64,000 nucleotides of DNA from Pyropia haitanensis (Eukaryota > Rhodophyta > Bangiophyceae > Bangiales > Bangiaceae), in the NCBI GenBank assembly GCA_008729055.1, contig SDUX01000007.1, forward strand, positions 3,974,090-4,038,089. The letters are read 5' to 3'. The position numbers and the translations under genes are program-made. How positions within the stretch are numbered: the stretch's first letter is position 1; each line of letters begins with the position of its first letter. The notes beneath the pieces are model-generated. The model was not told the DNA's origin, did no database searches, and saw only the letters and a list, made by a program, of their open reading frames with translations. Positions 43,291 through 54,362 of the stretch are shown here, piece by piece.

Positions 43291-45423
43291 AAATAACAAC
43301 TCGAGCGCCATGCACAAAAAACAAGTCAGGCCAACGCGCGACCCTATTCACCTTTGCGGAGACCCCTCTGGAGTCGCCCAAGTGGCGGGCGTCAGCAGGG
43401 TGCACCGCCTGAACCATGACGGGACGACCCTGTCGACTCACCGCCGGCGGCGCCCTCCCCCCACCGCAGTGCTTATCGTTTCCGCGCTGCCGTCGTGGCC
43501 AGGCGTTGCCACCGGGCCGGGCGGCTGTGCCACTGGTGGGGACGCGCCCGCCGCTGCTCCGTGGCTACGCCGGCGCCACACCCGTCGCCAAGGTGCGCGC
43601 CGTCCCCGCTTTGCCCCCCCCCTCCTTTGGGCGCGGAGCGGGTGCTACGGTTCGCCCGCGCGGACGAGCGTATGGGCCTGTGTAGGTATATCCCCACGTC
43701 AGGGAACCAAGCAGCGCTTACGATGACGCAAGGAGCTGCCGCCCCTGAGCGTCGGGCGGCCGCCCCGCCGACCTCCACGTCGGACGATTGGCCATGACCC
43801 GATACCCCCTGGGCGCACGCGCGCCAGGTTCACCACTGTCAAGCGCACCCGCCAAGGCAGGCGCGAGGGGACACCAGACGTGGCGAGCGCCCCCGCGCGG
43901 TCGGCCGGTGGATCCGTCTGGGAGCACGGGGGTGTCCCCCTCTCCCCCCCCATGCGCACAGTGGATGCGGGCGGCGTGAACGCGCCAGTACGAGCGTGGC
44001 GGCAGGGCCGGCCGGAGGCGCGGGCGGCGGTGAGTGGCAGAGCATGTACAGCGCGACCGCACCAATTACGGGACGTCGCGGCTGCCGTCCTCTACATATG
44101 TACAACACATACTCCCACCTGTGTACTCCGTCGCGCGCATGGTGTGGATGCCGCCGGATGGGTCTGTTGTTCGTTTCCTCCCTTGTTTTTCCGCGTTTCC
44201 GACGTCGTTTCCTTGCCCTTCCGTATTGTTGTGCGCGTCCCACTCGTTGGGTCCACGTTCTCTACCAGATGGCCGGCGCGCGGTGTGCTGGGCGCGCACT
44301 TCGCACCATCAGGGGGGGGGGGCCGTGGCTAACACCCCTCCTTCCAGGCCGCACTACGCGAGGCGGAGAGGGAACCGCCTTGGCGGCAGCCGCTGCCGCC
44401 GCCGCCGTCGCCGCAGTGCCTCGCCGGCGGCGGGGTGGCACGGTCAAGTCAGTAGCGGGCGCGGCGGGAGATGAAACCGCTACGCCCCCCCCCCCCCCCC
44501 TCTCCGCCCCCCCCCCCCCCGCACCCACCGATCCGCGCGTGGCACGGGCGGTACGCGCACGCGTGGCTCGGGCGCGCCGGCAAAAAAAACAACAAACGCC
44601 CGTCGTGCGTTTGGCGCGGGGGGGGTGGGCACATGGCAAGGACGGGGGGGGGCGGGGGTGCGATGAAGGAGAGGGGGGGACGGGCGGCGGCTGGTGCGCC
44701 AGGTTTAACGTGCCGCCTCCCCGCGCCCACCACCCCACTCCACCCCTCCCCGCTGCGCCGCGGACCGCCAGCGGCCGGCCGGGGGCGGCGCGACGGGCAG
44801 ACGCGCCAGCGTCGACGCGGCGGATTGGCGGGTTTGGGGGAGGCGGCGGCGACGGCAGCGCCGTCTGGGGAGCGCCGGCCGCCTTCCCCTCTCCCGCCCC
44901 TCCGTCCACGGCTCATCGCCCGTCGGGTGGACCACACAACCTCCCCCGCCGCCGCGGACGCTCGGCGAAGGGGCGCACTTCCGTGGGCCGGCTCGAGATC
45001 CCCGTCAAGACCCGATTTTGGGGGGGGGGGGGGCGGGTGGAGCGGGGGGGGGTGGCGTCGGGACATGCGGTCGGGTGGCAAGCTGCGGTTGGCGGTCCGC
45101 CGCACCGGACCCTCAGGCGGGTCGGCGACACGAGAACAAACGCTATCGGGCCCGCCGCCTCCGCCGCTCCTCCCTGCTCCCCCGCGCCCCCCAACCCCAC
45201 CCCAGAAGGGTGCCATCGTCGGCCAGCGGCACGAGGCCCCGCCAGGCCCGCCACCAACACCGCGGCGACACGGGTCTGGCCCAACCCAACCAATCAATCA
45301 ACTCTCCTCTCCCCAGCCTCTCCTCCCACCGTCCTGACCGTCGTCCCCCACCCCCCCGCCGCAACCACCCTCCGCCCCGGTCGCTCTCCCCGCGGCCCAC
45401 TACAGCTTCTGCTGCACACCGGT

Positions 45424-45447
45424 GGGGGGGGGGGGGGGGGGGGGGGG
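45424..45447 (+). repeat. Long G homopolymer (about 24)
   Basis: The longest single-base run I noticed in the window. Such runs are hard to sequence and can form G-quadruplexes, so the exact length is doubtful. Confidence 0.7.
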
Positions 45448-46911
45448 CGGGTCAACGACGGCAACGCGGTCACGGTTATTGGTGGCGGGCACCGCCGCCG
45501 CCACTCGCAGGCGACGACGGCGCCGCCGCCGCGCCTCGTGCCACCGCCGCCTACCCGCGTTCCAAGGCGGCGTTGCGGGGGGGGGCCCGCGGGGGGTGGG
45601 CGGGCGGGGAAGGGCAGGCGGAGGGGGGCGGTCCCGCTCCTCGCCGCCCGCGCCGCCCGCGCGCGGGGGGGGGGTCGGGGAGAGGAGCGCGGACTGCGCG
45701 GCCGGCGGCGCCCCCCCCGTCCCCCCCCCCCCCCCCACGCCACACGCCAAGGCAAGAGGAGCGGAGGAGAGGGGGGGAGCGACGCGGTGGGGCGCCGCTC
45801 GTGACCCGCGACGCGACGTCGCCGCCGCCGCGTCACGCCCGCCGCGCCGCCCGCACGCACGGGCCGTGCGCCGCGACGCGCTGCGCCCCGTCGCGGGCGC
45901 TGCGGGGGGAAGAGGGGAGGGTGGTGGTGGGGGTGGGGGGGGGCGTCGGGGAGCGGGGGGTGGCGGTGGCCGTGGCGCTGCCGTCGCCCCCGCGAGCAGC
46001 GACGCGCGGCGGTCGGGGAGCGGAAGCAGTGGGGTCAACACGGTGTTGGGGGGGGGGGAGGGAGGGGGGGGGGGGGGGTGGACCACACACGCGTCCCGCT
46101 CGCCGCGCACGTGGGGGACGGCGGGTAGATACTGTACGGCCGGGGAAGGGTGGGGCTCGCGGTTTTCTTCGTGGCCGCCCTGCCAGCGGTATCCAGGTGT
46201 GGGGTACGGCTGCCTGCAGGCGCTGCCAACACCTTTCCCCCACGCCCCCCCCCCCCCCCCCCCCGACCCGCCTTTGTCTCATCAGCCGCCACGCTCGCGC
46301 GGCGTCGCCCTGTTGGCCGCCGCGCGTCGCATCGCCGCCCGCGACGCGGCCGCCTGCGCTGGTTCCCTTGGCAACCACGAGCCGGGGCGTGTCGCTCTGG
46401 CCGAGCGGTCGCCCCGCCCCCACCGTGCGGTGCGGTGCGTTGTGGGCGCGGGTGGTTGCTTTTTCCCGTGGCGGGGGCCGGGGGCGTACGTACATAGATC
46501 CCCACCCACGCCCGGCCGGCGCGGCGAATCGCCCGTCGGTGACCCCCGTGCGCTCCCCCGTCCCCGTCGCCGCCGCGCTCCCTGTCTGTGCTTTGCACTC
46601 CGCCCTTCCCCACGCCGCCCTGGCCGTCCCCGTATCCCCACACCCGTCTGGCTCGTCCTTTCCTCGCTGAGCTGCTCCGCTCTTCCTGGACCACCACGCC
46701 GCCGCCTTGTGCCCTCCACTCGTGGACGTGGCCGGTGCCAACCAAGCTCCCCCCCCGTCCCTCCCGCCTCTCACGTCCCCCTCCTCGTCCCCCTCCTCTT
46801 CCCCCCCTGCCGCCGACATCCTGTCGCTCCCTCTTCTCATCCCCTTGTGTCCCTGCCTCTGCACCTGCCTGTCTGACTTCTGCCCTGGCTCCCCGCCGTC
46901 CTGGCCGCGCC

Positions 46912-47423
46912 ATGAGCCATGCGCCCGTCCCCGGCGGGGATGGCATGGACGTAGGCCTGTCTGGGGGCTTCACCCTCACCACCACGACGACGACGACGAC
47001 GAGCACCAGCGCAGCCGCTGCCGCCGCCGCCGCCGCCGCGTCCAGTATCGACGGTATGGTGGGGGGAGCCATGGGAGGGAGGGGACCTGCCGGCGTGGCC
47101 TCCATCCCGGGCGCCACGCGCATGCGGCTGGCGCCGTCGCCCTCGCCGCCGCCAGAAGCAGCAGGGTTTGCCGCCGGGGGGGGATTAAGAGGCGTGCCGC
47201 CGCCCCCGCTGATGGCGGCGCACCCGCCTCGACGGCAGCGACCCATGGGCGCAGGGGAGGGGCTGGGCGTTGGTGGGGCGGGGGGTGCAGGTGTTCCAGG
47301 TGCCAGCAGTGGGGGTGTCCCTGGCGGGAGCGGCCGACCAGGCGCTGGTGGGGGCGTGGGTGGGTTTGACGTGCCCAGCGGCGCGGCCGGCAGCGGCGGC
47401 GGTGGTGGCACGGTTGGCGGTGG

Positions 47424-47454
<31 letters not shown>

Positions 47455-48546
47455 GGTGCGGGTGGGGGCGGCGGTGCGGGCGGTGGCAGCGTCGGCGCCG
47501 AGGCGGCGCACGCCATCACCCAGCAGTGGATCATGGCCGCGCACGACGCGTGGACACGGGCGACGCTGTCTGAGTTTTTTGAGGCGTGCCGCACGACGGG
47601 GCTCGGGGACGACGCGTTCCGCCACTGGCTGGAGGACCGCGCCGTCCTGGCGGCCCGCCTCTCCGTTGCTGTCCGCCGGTGTTTGCGGCTCGGCGGGGGG
47701 GTGCCCGCGGCCGCCGTTGCGGTAGTGGACGAGGACGCCATCCGCCTCGATTCGCTCGTCGCGTGGTTTGGGCCCGCCGGCGGCGGCGGCGTTGTGCCCC
47801 CCGCGCCTGGCAGCGCCGCGGCGGGACCAGACGGCCGCATGGCGGCCGCCGCCGCGGCCGCGTCGGCCATGGCCACGGCCACCATCCTGCCGCCGCCGCC
47901 GCCCGCGTCACGCCTCTCGTACGCTGGCAAGCGGCTCATGGACCTCATTGACGCGGCGACCAGCACATCCGACACGCCCGCTTGTCTCGGCGCCACCGCC
48001 ATCTGGGCGCTGCTGCTGGCCAGCTGGCAGGGCTGGCACCTGACGCGCAACCGCGCCGAGTCAGAGGCGGCGGGGGCGGCGAAGAGCGCCAGCGGCGCGG
48101 CGGGTGGCGGCCGGGGCCGCGGCGGCCGCCGTGCGGCTGCCCGTGTCGGCGGCGCCGGGACGAGCAGCCGGGACGCACTGCGCCCCGGCACCCCCGCCGC
48201 CGCCGCCGCAGCGGCCGACCCGGGCCTGTCCCTCGCGGCGGGCGGTGGTGGCATTGGCGGGGACGGCCTGAACGCGCGGAGCCGGGCGCTGGCCAACGTC
48301 TTTGTGCGGGAGGAGGTGCTGGAGGGCGCCATGGAGCTCCAGACGGTGGTGGAGCGCGCCCTCGCCGAGGCGTCCGAGTCGGGGGTGGTGGAAGCGCAGC
48401 GGGTGTTTGAGCAGGTCCTCGAACGCCTCGACCGCACCTACGAGCAGGCGCTGACCGTCAATGTGTCGGCGGTCAAGAGCATCTGCGACAAGTGCGGCCG
48501 TGCGGGGCACGGGGGGGACCGCTGTACGTTTCAGAGCCACGTCTGA
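46912..48546 (+). CDS. TenA/THI-4-like domain protein with C-terminal CCHC zinc knuckle
   Basis: Single exon, 544 aa from the ATG at 46912. Residues 1-200 are disordered: an 8-Thr run, Ala runs, then a Gly tract. From ~201 comes a helical domain resembling TenA/THI-4 (heme-oxygenase fold): AITQQWIMAAHDAWTRATLS, FFEACRTTGLGDDAFRHWLE with DRAVLAARLSVAVRRCL, then ACLGATAIWALLLASWQGW, and late helices REEVLEGAMELQTVVERAL and AQRVFEQVLERLDRTYEQAL. It is interrupted by Ala/Gly insertions. The C-terminus has a perfect CX2CX4HX4C knuckle (C525, C528, H533, C538; CDKCGRAGHGGDRC). TenA proteins hydrolyse thiamin breakdown products, but key active-site residues cannot be confirmed here, and many TenA-like proteins lack that activity. 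The knuckle suggests RNA, DNA or protein binding, so the role may have diverged from salvage. Confidence 0.7.
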
Positions 48547-48940
48547 ACTGGGGACACAGGAGTGGTGGGGGGGGGGGGGGGTTGGGCGGACGCAGGGGAT
48601 GTGGACATAGGGGAAGGGGGGATGGGGTGGCGGTTTTGGCCGAGAGAGCGCAGCGGAGCGTCGACGATTTTTGTGTGGTGATGGTTTCCCTTGGCTTGCG
48701 CGCGCTTCCTTTTCTGTGTTTGTCCGGTGTTGAGTTCGCGTCCTACCTTGCGAGCGACGGTGACGGCTGCGACCACCACGGGGGGCTCCCTCGCCCCCGC
48801 CGTACCCCCTCCACCCCCCCGCCTCTTTTGTGAGTCCCCGAGCCAATCTCCCCTACTCCCTGTCTGGCCATCGTCAAAGATAGACACCCCGTACCTGCAC
48901 CCCCCCCCCCAAGAAAACGAGCCGCCGGGGGCGGCCCGTC
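48547..48940. other. Short convergent intergenic region
   Basis: Holds the 3' ends of the TenA-like gene (+) and the acyl-CoA oxidase (-). A G-run at ~48568-48581 and a C-run at ~48900-48911. No gene. Confidence 0.5.
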
Positions 48941-50946
48941 TCACAGCCGAGCCCGCGAGTTGTGGGCGACCCAGTCCCCCGCAATGGGCGCCAGCAGCAG
49001 CTCCGGGATGCCAAACGCGGCCACCACCCCCCGCGACAGGTCCGCCAGGGCGGCGCACCCCCGCTCTATCGCCGCCTCGACGGCGGCCGCCTCGTCCAGC
49101 CGCAGCGCGCCCGAGCGGAGGTAGCCCGGTGAGGCGGCGACCACGCCCAGACAGTGGAGATGGACGGCCAGTGCCAGCGGCTCGGCCACCCCCGACCGCC
49201 CGTCGCGGGCGTCGGCGGTGGCGGCCGCCGCCACCGCCGCGGCGCCCACCGCGTGCGCGTGCACCGCCATGACGGCAGCGGCCGTGTCGGCAGCGGCGGT
49301 CGCCACCGTGTTCCACGCGTCAAAGGGGCTGCCCGCCTTGACCGCCGCCGCGTACGCGGTGGCGAGGCCCGTCATGGACGCCGCCGCGTGGTCGCGGAGG
49401 ACCGCCGCCACAAAGGCCGGCGCGTCCACGTCGCGGGGACCCGCCCGCGGCGACGGGAGCGGCGTTGCGCCGACGCGGGGGGTGTTTAGAAAGGCCAGTA
49501 GCTCCCCAAAAGGCGGCAGATCGCCGCCGACGCCACGGCGGCGAGCGCCCAGCACGGCCGCATAGTCACCTAGGAGGGCCTTGGCGACGGTGTGCATGAG
49601 GACCAGGTTGTCCCCTTCAAAGGTACAGCTAATGTCGTGGGTGGCGCGCACCCCCACGATGCGGTTGTCCGCCTTGTAGCCTTGCCCGCCGCACGCCTCG
49701 CGGCACTCTTGCAGCGCGTCCCGCGCATGCCACGAGCACAGCGCCTTGGCGCCCGCAGACAACACGTGCAGGCGCTTGGTCACCCCCAGCCGCCGGCCCG
49801 CCGCGTCGCGCAGCTCCGCGTGGCCGTTCCACTCGTCCTTGAGCGCCCCCGCCGCGAGGGAGTAGACGACGGTGGTGGCCAGCGGTAGCATCAGCCGCCG
49901 CCGGTGGGACGCGTAGTCGAGCAGCCGAGCTTCCGGCGCGCCCGCCGCGGGCGAAAACGCGCGGCGGGAGAGGGCGTAGCGGACGGCAATGGTGAGGCCG
50001 AGCTTGGCCTGGTTGTTGACCAGCCGCGCAATGCCCACCCGCCCGCCGGTCAGGGCGGCAAGCTGCGCGGCAAAGCGGGCGTCGGGGGTGGCGTGCCGGG
50101 ACGTGTACACGCCCGCCGCGGAGACGGCGTTCTCGCCCGCGAGCATGTGCTCCCGCGGGACGACGACGTGGTCAAACCAGATGCGCCCATTGTCCACCCC
50201 GCCGAGCCCCCCCTTGACCCCACAGTCAGCGGTGGTCACCCCAGCCACGGCGGACCCGTCGTCGGCGCGGATGCGGACGACAAACGGGTGGACGCCGACG
50301 GCGGCGCCGCCGATGGTCAGCTGCGCAAAGACGGTGGCCCAGCGGGCCGTCTCGGCGGCGCCGCCCACCCAATACTTTTGGGCCGTCTCGCGTGGCGTGT
50401 GCAGCACAAAGCCGTCGGCGGCGGCGTCCCACACCGCCGTCGTCTCGATGCCGCGTGCGTTGGAGCCGTGGCCGAGCTCGGTCAGCGCAAAGCAGCCACG
50501 CATGGTGTGGGCCTCGACGGACGGCAGCCACGCCGCCGCCTGCGACGCGCTGCCCAGCAGCGCGATGGTGCCCCCAAAGAGGCCGATGTGCACACCAATC
50601 GCCACCTCCAGCGAGTGGTCCAGGTACGCCACCGCCTCCATGACCGCGTCATGGCGCGCGCGCGCCGCGGCAGACGCGCCGGCTGGCGCGTCAGGGAGGT
50701 GCGCGGTGAGGCAGCCGACAAAGCAGCCCGCGGCGACGAGGCGGTCCCACCGCGCGCGCGTCCGCGCCCGCTCGGACGCGGTGGGCTCCCCATAGCGGAG
50801 GGCAAAGACGGGCTCGGAAAAGAGGTCGTACACGCGCTGCCGCACCGCGTCGGTCGCAGGGTCGCCCAGCCGGTCCCGCAGGCGAGCCACGTCGAGGGGG
50901 ATGGCCGTGCCGGGGGGCGGGATGGGGGGGGGGGGGCGGCCCCCAT
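48941..50946 (-). CDS. Peroxisomal acyl-CoA oxidase (PTS1 ending ARL), apparent 1-nt gap near start
   Basis: The protein has the acyl-CoA oxidase architecture: N-terminal alpha domain (DAVRQRVYDLFSEPVFALRY), FAD/substrate block CFALTELGHGSNARGIETTA, QKYWVGGAAETARWATVFAQ, IWFDHVVVPREHMLAG, then GRVGIARLVNNQAKLGLTIA and the catalytic-Glu region CREACGGQGYKADNRI with FEGDNLVLMHTVAKALLGDY. It ends NSRARL; ARL is a canonical peroxisome targeting signal 1. The enzyme oxidises acyl-CoA to trans-2-enoyl-CoA, passing electrons to O2 to give H2O2, the first step of peroxisomal beta-oxidation. The best start is the ATG at 50946 (GCCACCATGG context), but the C-run of 13 just after it is one base short. 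With 14, a 668-aa protein of family length reads through MGAAPPPPIPPPGTAIPLD. The in-frame ATG at 51232 would add 95 residues without family similarity. Confidence 0.93.
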
Positions 50947-52003
50947 GGTGGCCGCGGCACCGGGCGAGACACGCCGGCGTCAGATACTGACAAGACGGCC
51001 ACGAACATAGGCGAAGGCTGGGGCGGACATCGACGTGACGGCCGTCTCGACACAGCCGTGGCTGCGGGGTGGAGGCAGCGCAGTGGTGGCTAAAGGGAGG
51101 TTCAAGAATCGGCCCGAAATCATATTGACGGGTTGCGGACTCGTTTGTGGACCCCCTCTCACGGTACGATGCTCCGCAGTACTCTCTATTTTCTTTTTGC
51201 CTATCTCCCGTGGTCGTGTCGTCGGTCGACATACACTCTGCGTACCACCATTACGTGAAGCACCGTGAGTAGAGCCACAAGAGCATGTCAGAGAGCAGGG
51301 TGTATGTCGCCCGACCGTCACCGTCCTGTGCGCCCCACAGCAGCTGTCAAAAACACCCCGCAGAAAATTGTGGAATCCACAAAAAACCTGTGGACAGGGC
51401 CTCAGCATATGCATCCTCCCTGGAAGCCTGGCCACCGTCTGTGGACTCGTCTGCGGGCCCCGCAACAGGGCAAAACAGGCTTTTCCTGAACCTCCCTTCA
51501 AGCACCACAGCGCAGTGGTGGAGGGTGCCAGGCGGCGGGACTGCCACGGCCAAGGTCAAGTGTTCCCGCAAAGAAGGTCGGGTGGAGACGGTGAAGCGCG
51601 CCATCGGCAATGCAGTACACGCCATCAGTCCGTGTCAAAATTTCGCGGAAGAGACCTATTTGGTGCGCATGGTGCGGATGATGGCGGGGGGGGGGGGGCG
51701 ACCGGCCGCCGCCCGGTGGGCGAGGCCGCGTCGGTCGTCCCGCCCGCACGGGGGACGCGTCGGCCCGGTGGACACGACAGCGGCGGGAGCTCGGCAGTCC
51801 GCCGCGTCCGCCCCCCACAGGTGTTCACAGTGATGAGACGCGAGAGTGGCCAACGCAGGCTGGAAGCAGCGTAAAACGCGACGCCTGCCCCGCTCAAAGG
51901 CGCGAGCAATCGGCAGAGACGTTCAAACCAGAACCGGTCCCACGGCGTTGTCCCGTCCCTCTTGACGCCCCCTCGACCCCCTCTTCCTCGCCCCCCCACC
52001 GGG
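50947..52003. other. Upstream region of the acyl-CoA oxidase, with a MITE-like inverted repeat
   Basis: Contains an imperfect inverted repeat pair about 400 nt apart (listed separately). No RNA or coding gene supported; G-run at ~51684-51700. Confidence 0.5.
51084..51516. mobile_element. Possible small non-autonomous element bounded by inverted repeats
   Basis: GCGCAGTGGTGGCTAAAGGG at 51086 onward, continuing AGGTTCAAGAATCGGCC, is matched in reverse complement by the stretch ending near 51516. There GGCTTTTCCTGAACCTCCCT is followed by TCAAGCACCACAGCGC. The arms are ~37 nt and mostly identical. A direct repeat also occurs inside: GCGGACTCGTTTGTGGACC near 51137 versus GTGGACTCGTCTGCGGGCC near 51440. 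No coding capacity and no target-site duplication identified. Confidence 0.5.
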
Positions 52004-53031
52004 TCACGCGGCAGCGTGTATGAGGGAGTAGGAGAGTGTCCATGTAAGCACAAAGAGGGCTACGGAAGAGAAAAGGCCTTCGGTCTGCAAGCTCCCGCCG
52101 CCGGGCGCGTCGACCAGGTCCTCCTCGTCTACACCGAGATACACCCGAAAGTAGCTGCGGTCGCGGAAGTGGGGGCGTGCGAGGCAAGACGGAAACAGCA
52201 GCTCGCGCCCATACGTAGAGTGGCGGAGGGAATACGAACCACAGGCGGCCCATGCCAAACGTACCACAGCAGCAACCAATGTTAGAACACACTACAGTCC
52301 CTGGGCGCGATGCACGTGTGCTAACCACCGCAGAAAACCACACGTCGCAGCAGTGGCTTCCGCCAAGTAGACGTACGCGTCCGTCCCTAACCCCACCGCC
52401 AGCTCCCCCCCCCCAAGAGGCCACCCACCCACCCTCCCAGTACACGTACCCCGTCGTCAACACAAAGCACGAAAAGAGGTAGGCGATGGCTCCCACCGCG
52501 CCCGTGACGCCCAGCAGCCCAAACAGGAGCCCCACGCCCACACCATAGGCCTGGCGCACCCAGTGGAGGGCGGTCAAAACTTCATCCTGCGCGGTGAGGG
52601 GAACTCTCGTTACAGCGGGGGGGTACCACGAATGCGCACACCGAGCTACGACTAGCAAGGGGGGCGCGGGCGTCAGCCAGGAAGACAAACACAAAAAAAA
52701 TTGTAACAACCCAACCCAGGCAAACAAGCAGCAGCAAGGGAAGCAGCCCCCACCCTATCGGGCAGCAACAAGAAATCGCAGGAGTGGGCACCACCGTGGA
52801 CACGTCAGGCGGACCAAGAGGACTAAAAAAAAAAAAAACGGGAACGGGGCAGACCGGAGAAAAACGCACCGGCTTCCATTGCTGGTTCTGCAAAAGCAGC
52901 CGCCTCCACAGCGGCAGCGCTGGCGGCGCTTTGGCGGCGGCGGCTGGGCCTGCCCAGGCGGCGGCGCCGGCCTTCGCACCGCCACCTGCCTTGGTCGCCT
53001 TGGCCCGCCGCGTCGGGCCCGCCGTCGACAT
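52004..53031 (-). CDS. RAB5IF: RAB5IF/OPTI-type ER membrane protein (EMC6/Rab5ip family)
   Basis: Three exons: 53031-52870, 52586-~52450 and 52154-52004. The start MSTAGPTRRAKATKAGG leads a basic Ala/Gly/Lys N-terminus ending PLWRRLLLQNQQWKP. Intron 1 has donor GTGCGTTT and acceptor CCGCGCAG; it joins to DEVLTALHWVRQAYGVGVGL, the family block before the first membrane helix. Two hydrophobic segments follow (LLFGLLGVTGAVGAIAYLFS and CFVLTTG). Exon 3 supplies YFRVYLGVDEEDLVDAPGGG, TEGLFSSVALFVLTWTLSYS and the end LIHAAA. Two donors for intron 2 keep the frame: GTACGTGT at 52449 (149 aa) or GTACTGGG at 52443 (151 aa, adding Tyr-Val). The human homologue is part of the multipass translocon (with TMCO1), helping insert multi-spanning proteins into the ER; that role is inferred here by homology. 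Confidence 0.87.
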
Positions 53032-54362
53032 GGAGAGGGCCAGCCGTGAGGATGGTGCCCCGGGGTTGGCAGGGGGAGGAAAAAGTAGGCACAAAACAAG
53101 GGAGGATGGGTTGCCCTGGTCCCGCTCACTGGCTCGGCTACAGAAAACAACAAGAGCGGGAAAAAACGGTAGGTTGTCGTACGGCAGGCGATGACGGAAG
53201 GTGTCTCGGCTGGTCAACGCGCCTGCCAGCGATCATCTGCAAATGCTCCGATTTCGATAAGTTTTAATGCCACGTGTTCATATCAAATTCCATCAGTTAT
53301 ACAATTAGACACTCTGATTGAGTGGAGGACCCACAGATGCGGTGAATTCCGGACTGCGAAGCACTCAGGTCGCCGAACCCGACGCATTCTCTGTAAAGTG
53401 CACCTCTCCGAGAGCCTGCGAGGAGAGACCCGCAGACACACATCCTGCCCGGAGCACCCTCGCGTCGCTATTCCACCCTCGCTCCTGTCTGGCTCTGCTG
53501 AGACTTCCGCTCCCGCCTCCCTTGCCCAGCTCGGGTTTTGTTCCCGTGCCCGTCCGGCCGCTGCCGCCCTCGATTGCCTCTTCTGGCTGTCATCACCCTG
53601 TGAGTGTTCACGTCGCCGGCAGTCCTGTCGGCGACCCTGCATTGGAGTTCCTCTCGGGCATAGTTTGCGTGCCGTCCGCAGCGCTGCGCTTCGGCCGGCG
53701 GCTCCACTCTTCATAATGGCCACTCGACGGGCCCAACGCAGTGTCGAGCGTGCTCTGTCTCGACCGGTTCGTGGCTCACATGGGATGAGGTAGCGGAGCT
53801 GGGGCGTTAATAATCCCGACCCGTTCCGCGGCGAGGTCTGCGATCGCGTCTGACCGGAGCCTCTCCCCACCGCTCTCCCCTCCCCGTCTGGCACGGCGAG
53901 TCGCTGCTGGGTCCCTCTTTGCGGCAGCGACCCGCTCACTTCCACCTCGCCGACCCCCCCCCCCCCCCGCCACCGCGGCCGTAGCCCCTGCGGCCATTGG
54001 TCACCTACCCCTCCCTCCGCGGGTCCACCATCCCCGCCTTTCTTCAGTCCCCCGCGGCGGCCGCTCCACCCGGCGGCAGTCTCCTGACGCAGGGGGGGGA
54101 AGGCAGAGTCGCGGAGGGGGGGGGGGATAGTCTGCAGTGCGCCGCGTTGGTGACGCCCGATTTGAAGGGCCAGCCAGTAGCGACGAGGGGCCATTCAAAA
54201 GCGGGAACACCCGCTTTCCGCCTCGCTTCTCCCCGACGAGCCCACCGTCCGTACCGGTACCGTCCGTCATCACGAGGTGGGAGTCTCGGCGGCTCATACC
54301 TCCCCACGCTTCACCCCTTCCCCCCCCCCCCCCCGCTCTCACCCCACTCCGTTGTTTTCTCG
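53032..54362. other. Divergent promoter region
   Basis: Between RAB5IF (-) and the hypothetical gene (+). 53200-53330 is less GC-rich; the remainder is C/T-rich with two C-runs (~53956-53970, ~54320-54334). No gene supported, although short frames exist on both strands. Confidence 0.45.

Larger units (their letters stand above)
42242..46911. other. Long intergenic region, extremely G/C-rich, with an 18-bp repeat
   Basis: No supported gene in 4.7 kb. Open frames on both strands (for example plus 43996-45804 and 45018-46670) are Arg/Gly/Pro/Ala-rich and overlap. Features seen: an 18-bp tandem repeat at 43228-43290, an ~18-bp direct repeat GTGTGTGGCCGCTGTGCA near 43037 and 43115, and G-runs of about 24 at 45424-45447 and about 46050-46080. 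The last ~300 nt is C/T-rich and probably 5' UTR/promoter of the TenA-like gene. Confidence 0.5.

Noticed and set aside
51347..51625. Minus-strand open frame inside the inverted-repeat element
   Set aside because: Too short and not similar to any transposase; the element looks non-autonomous.
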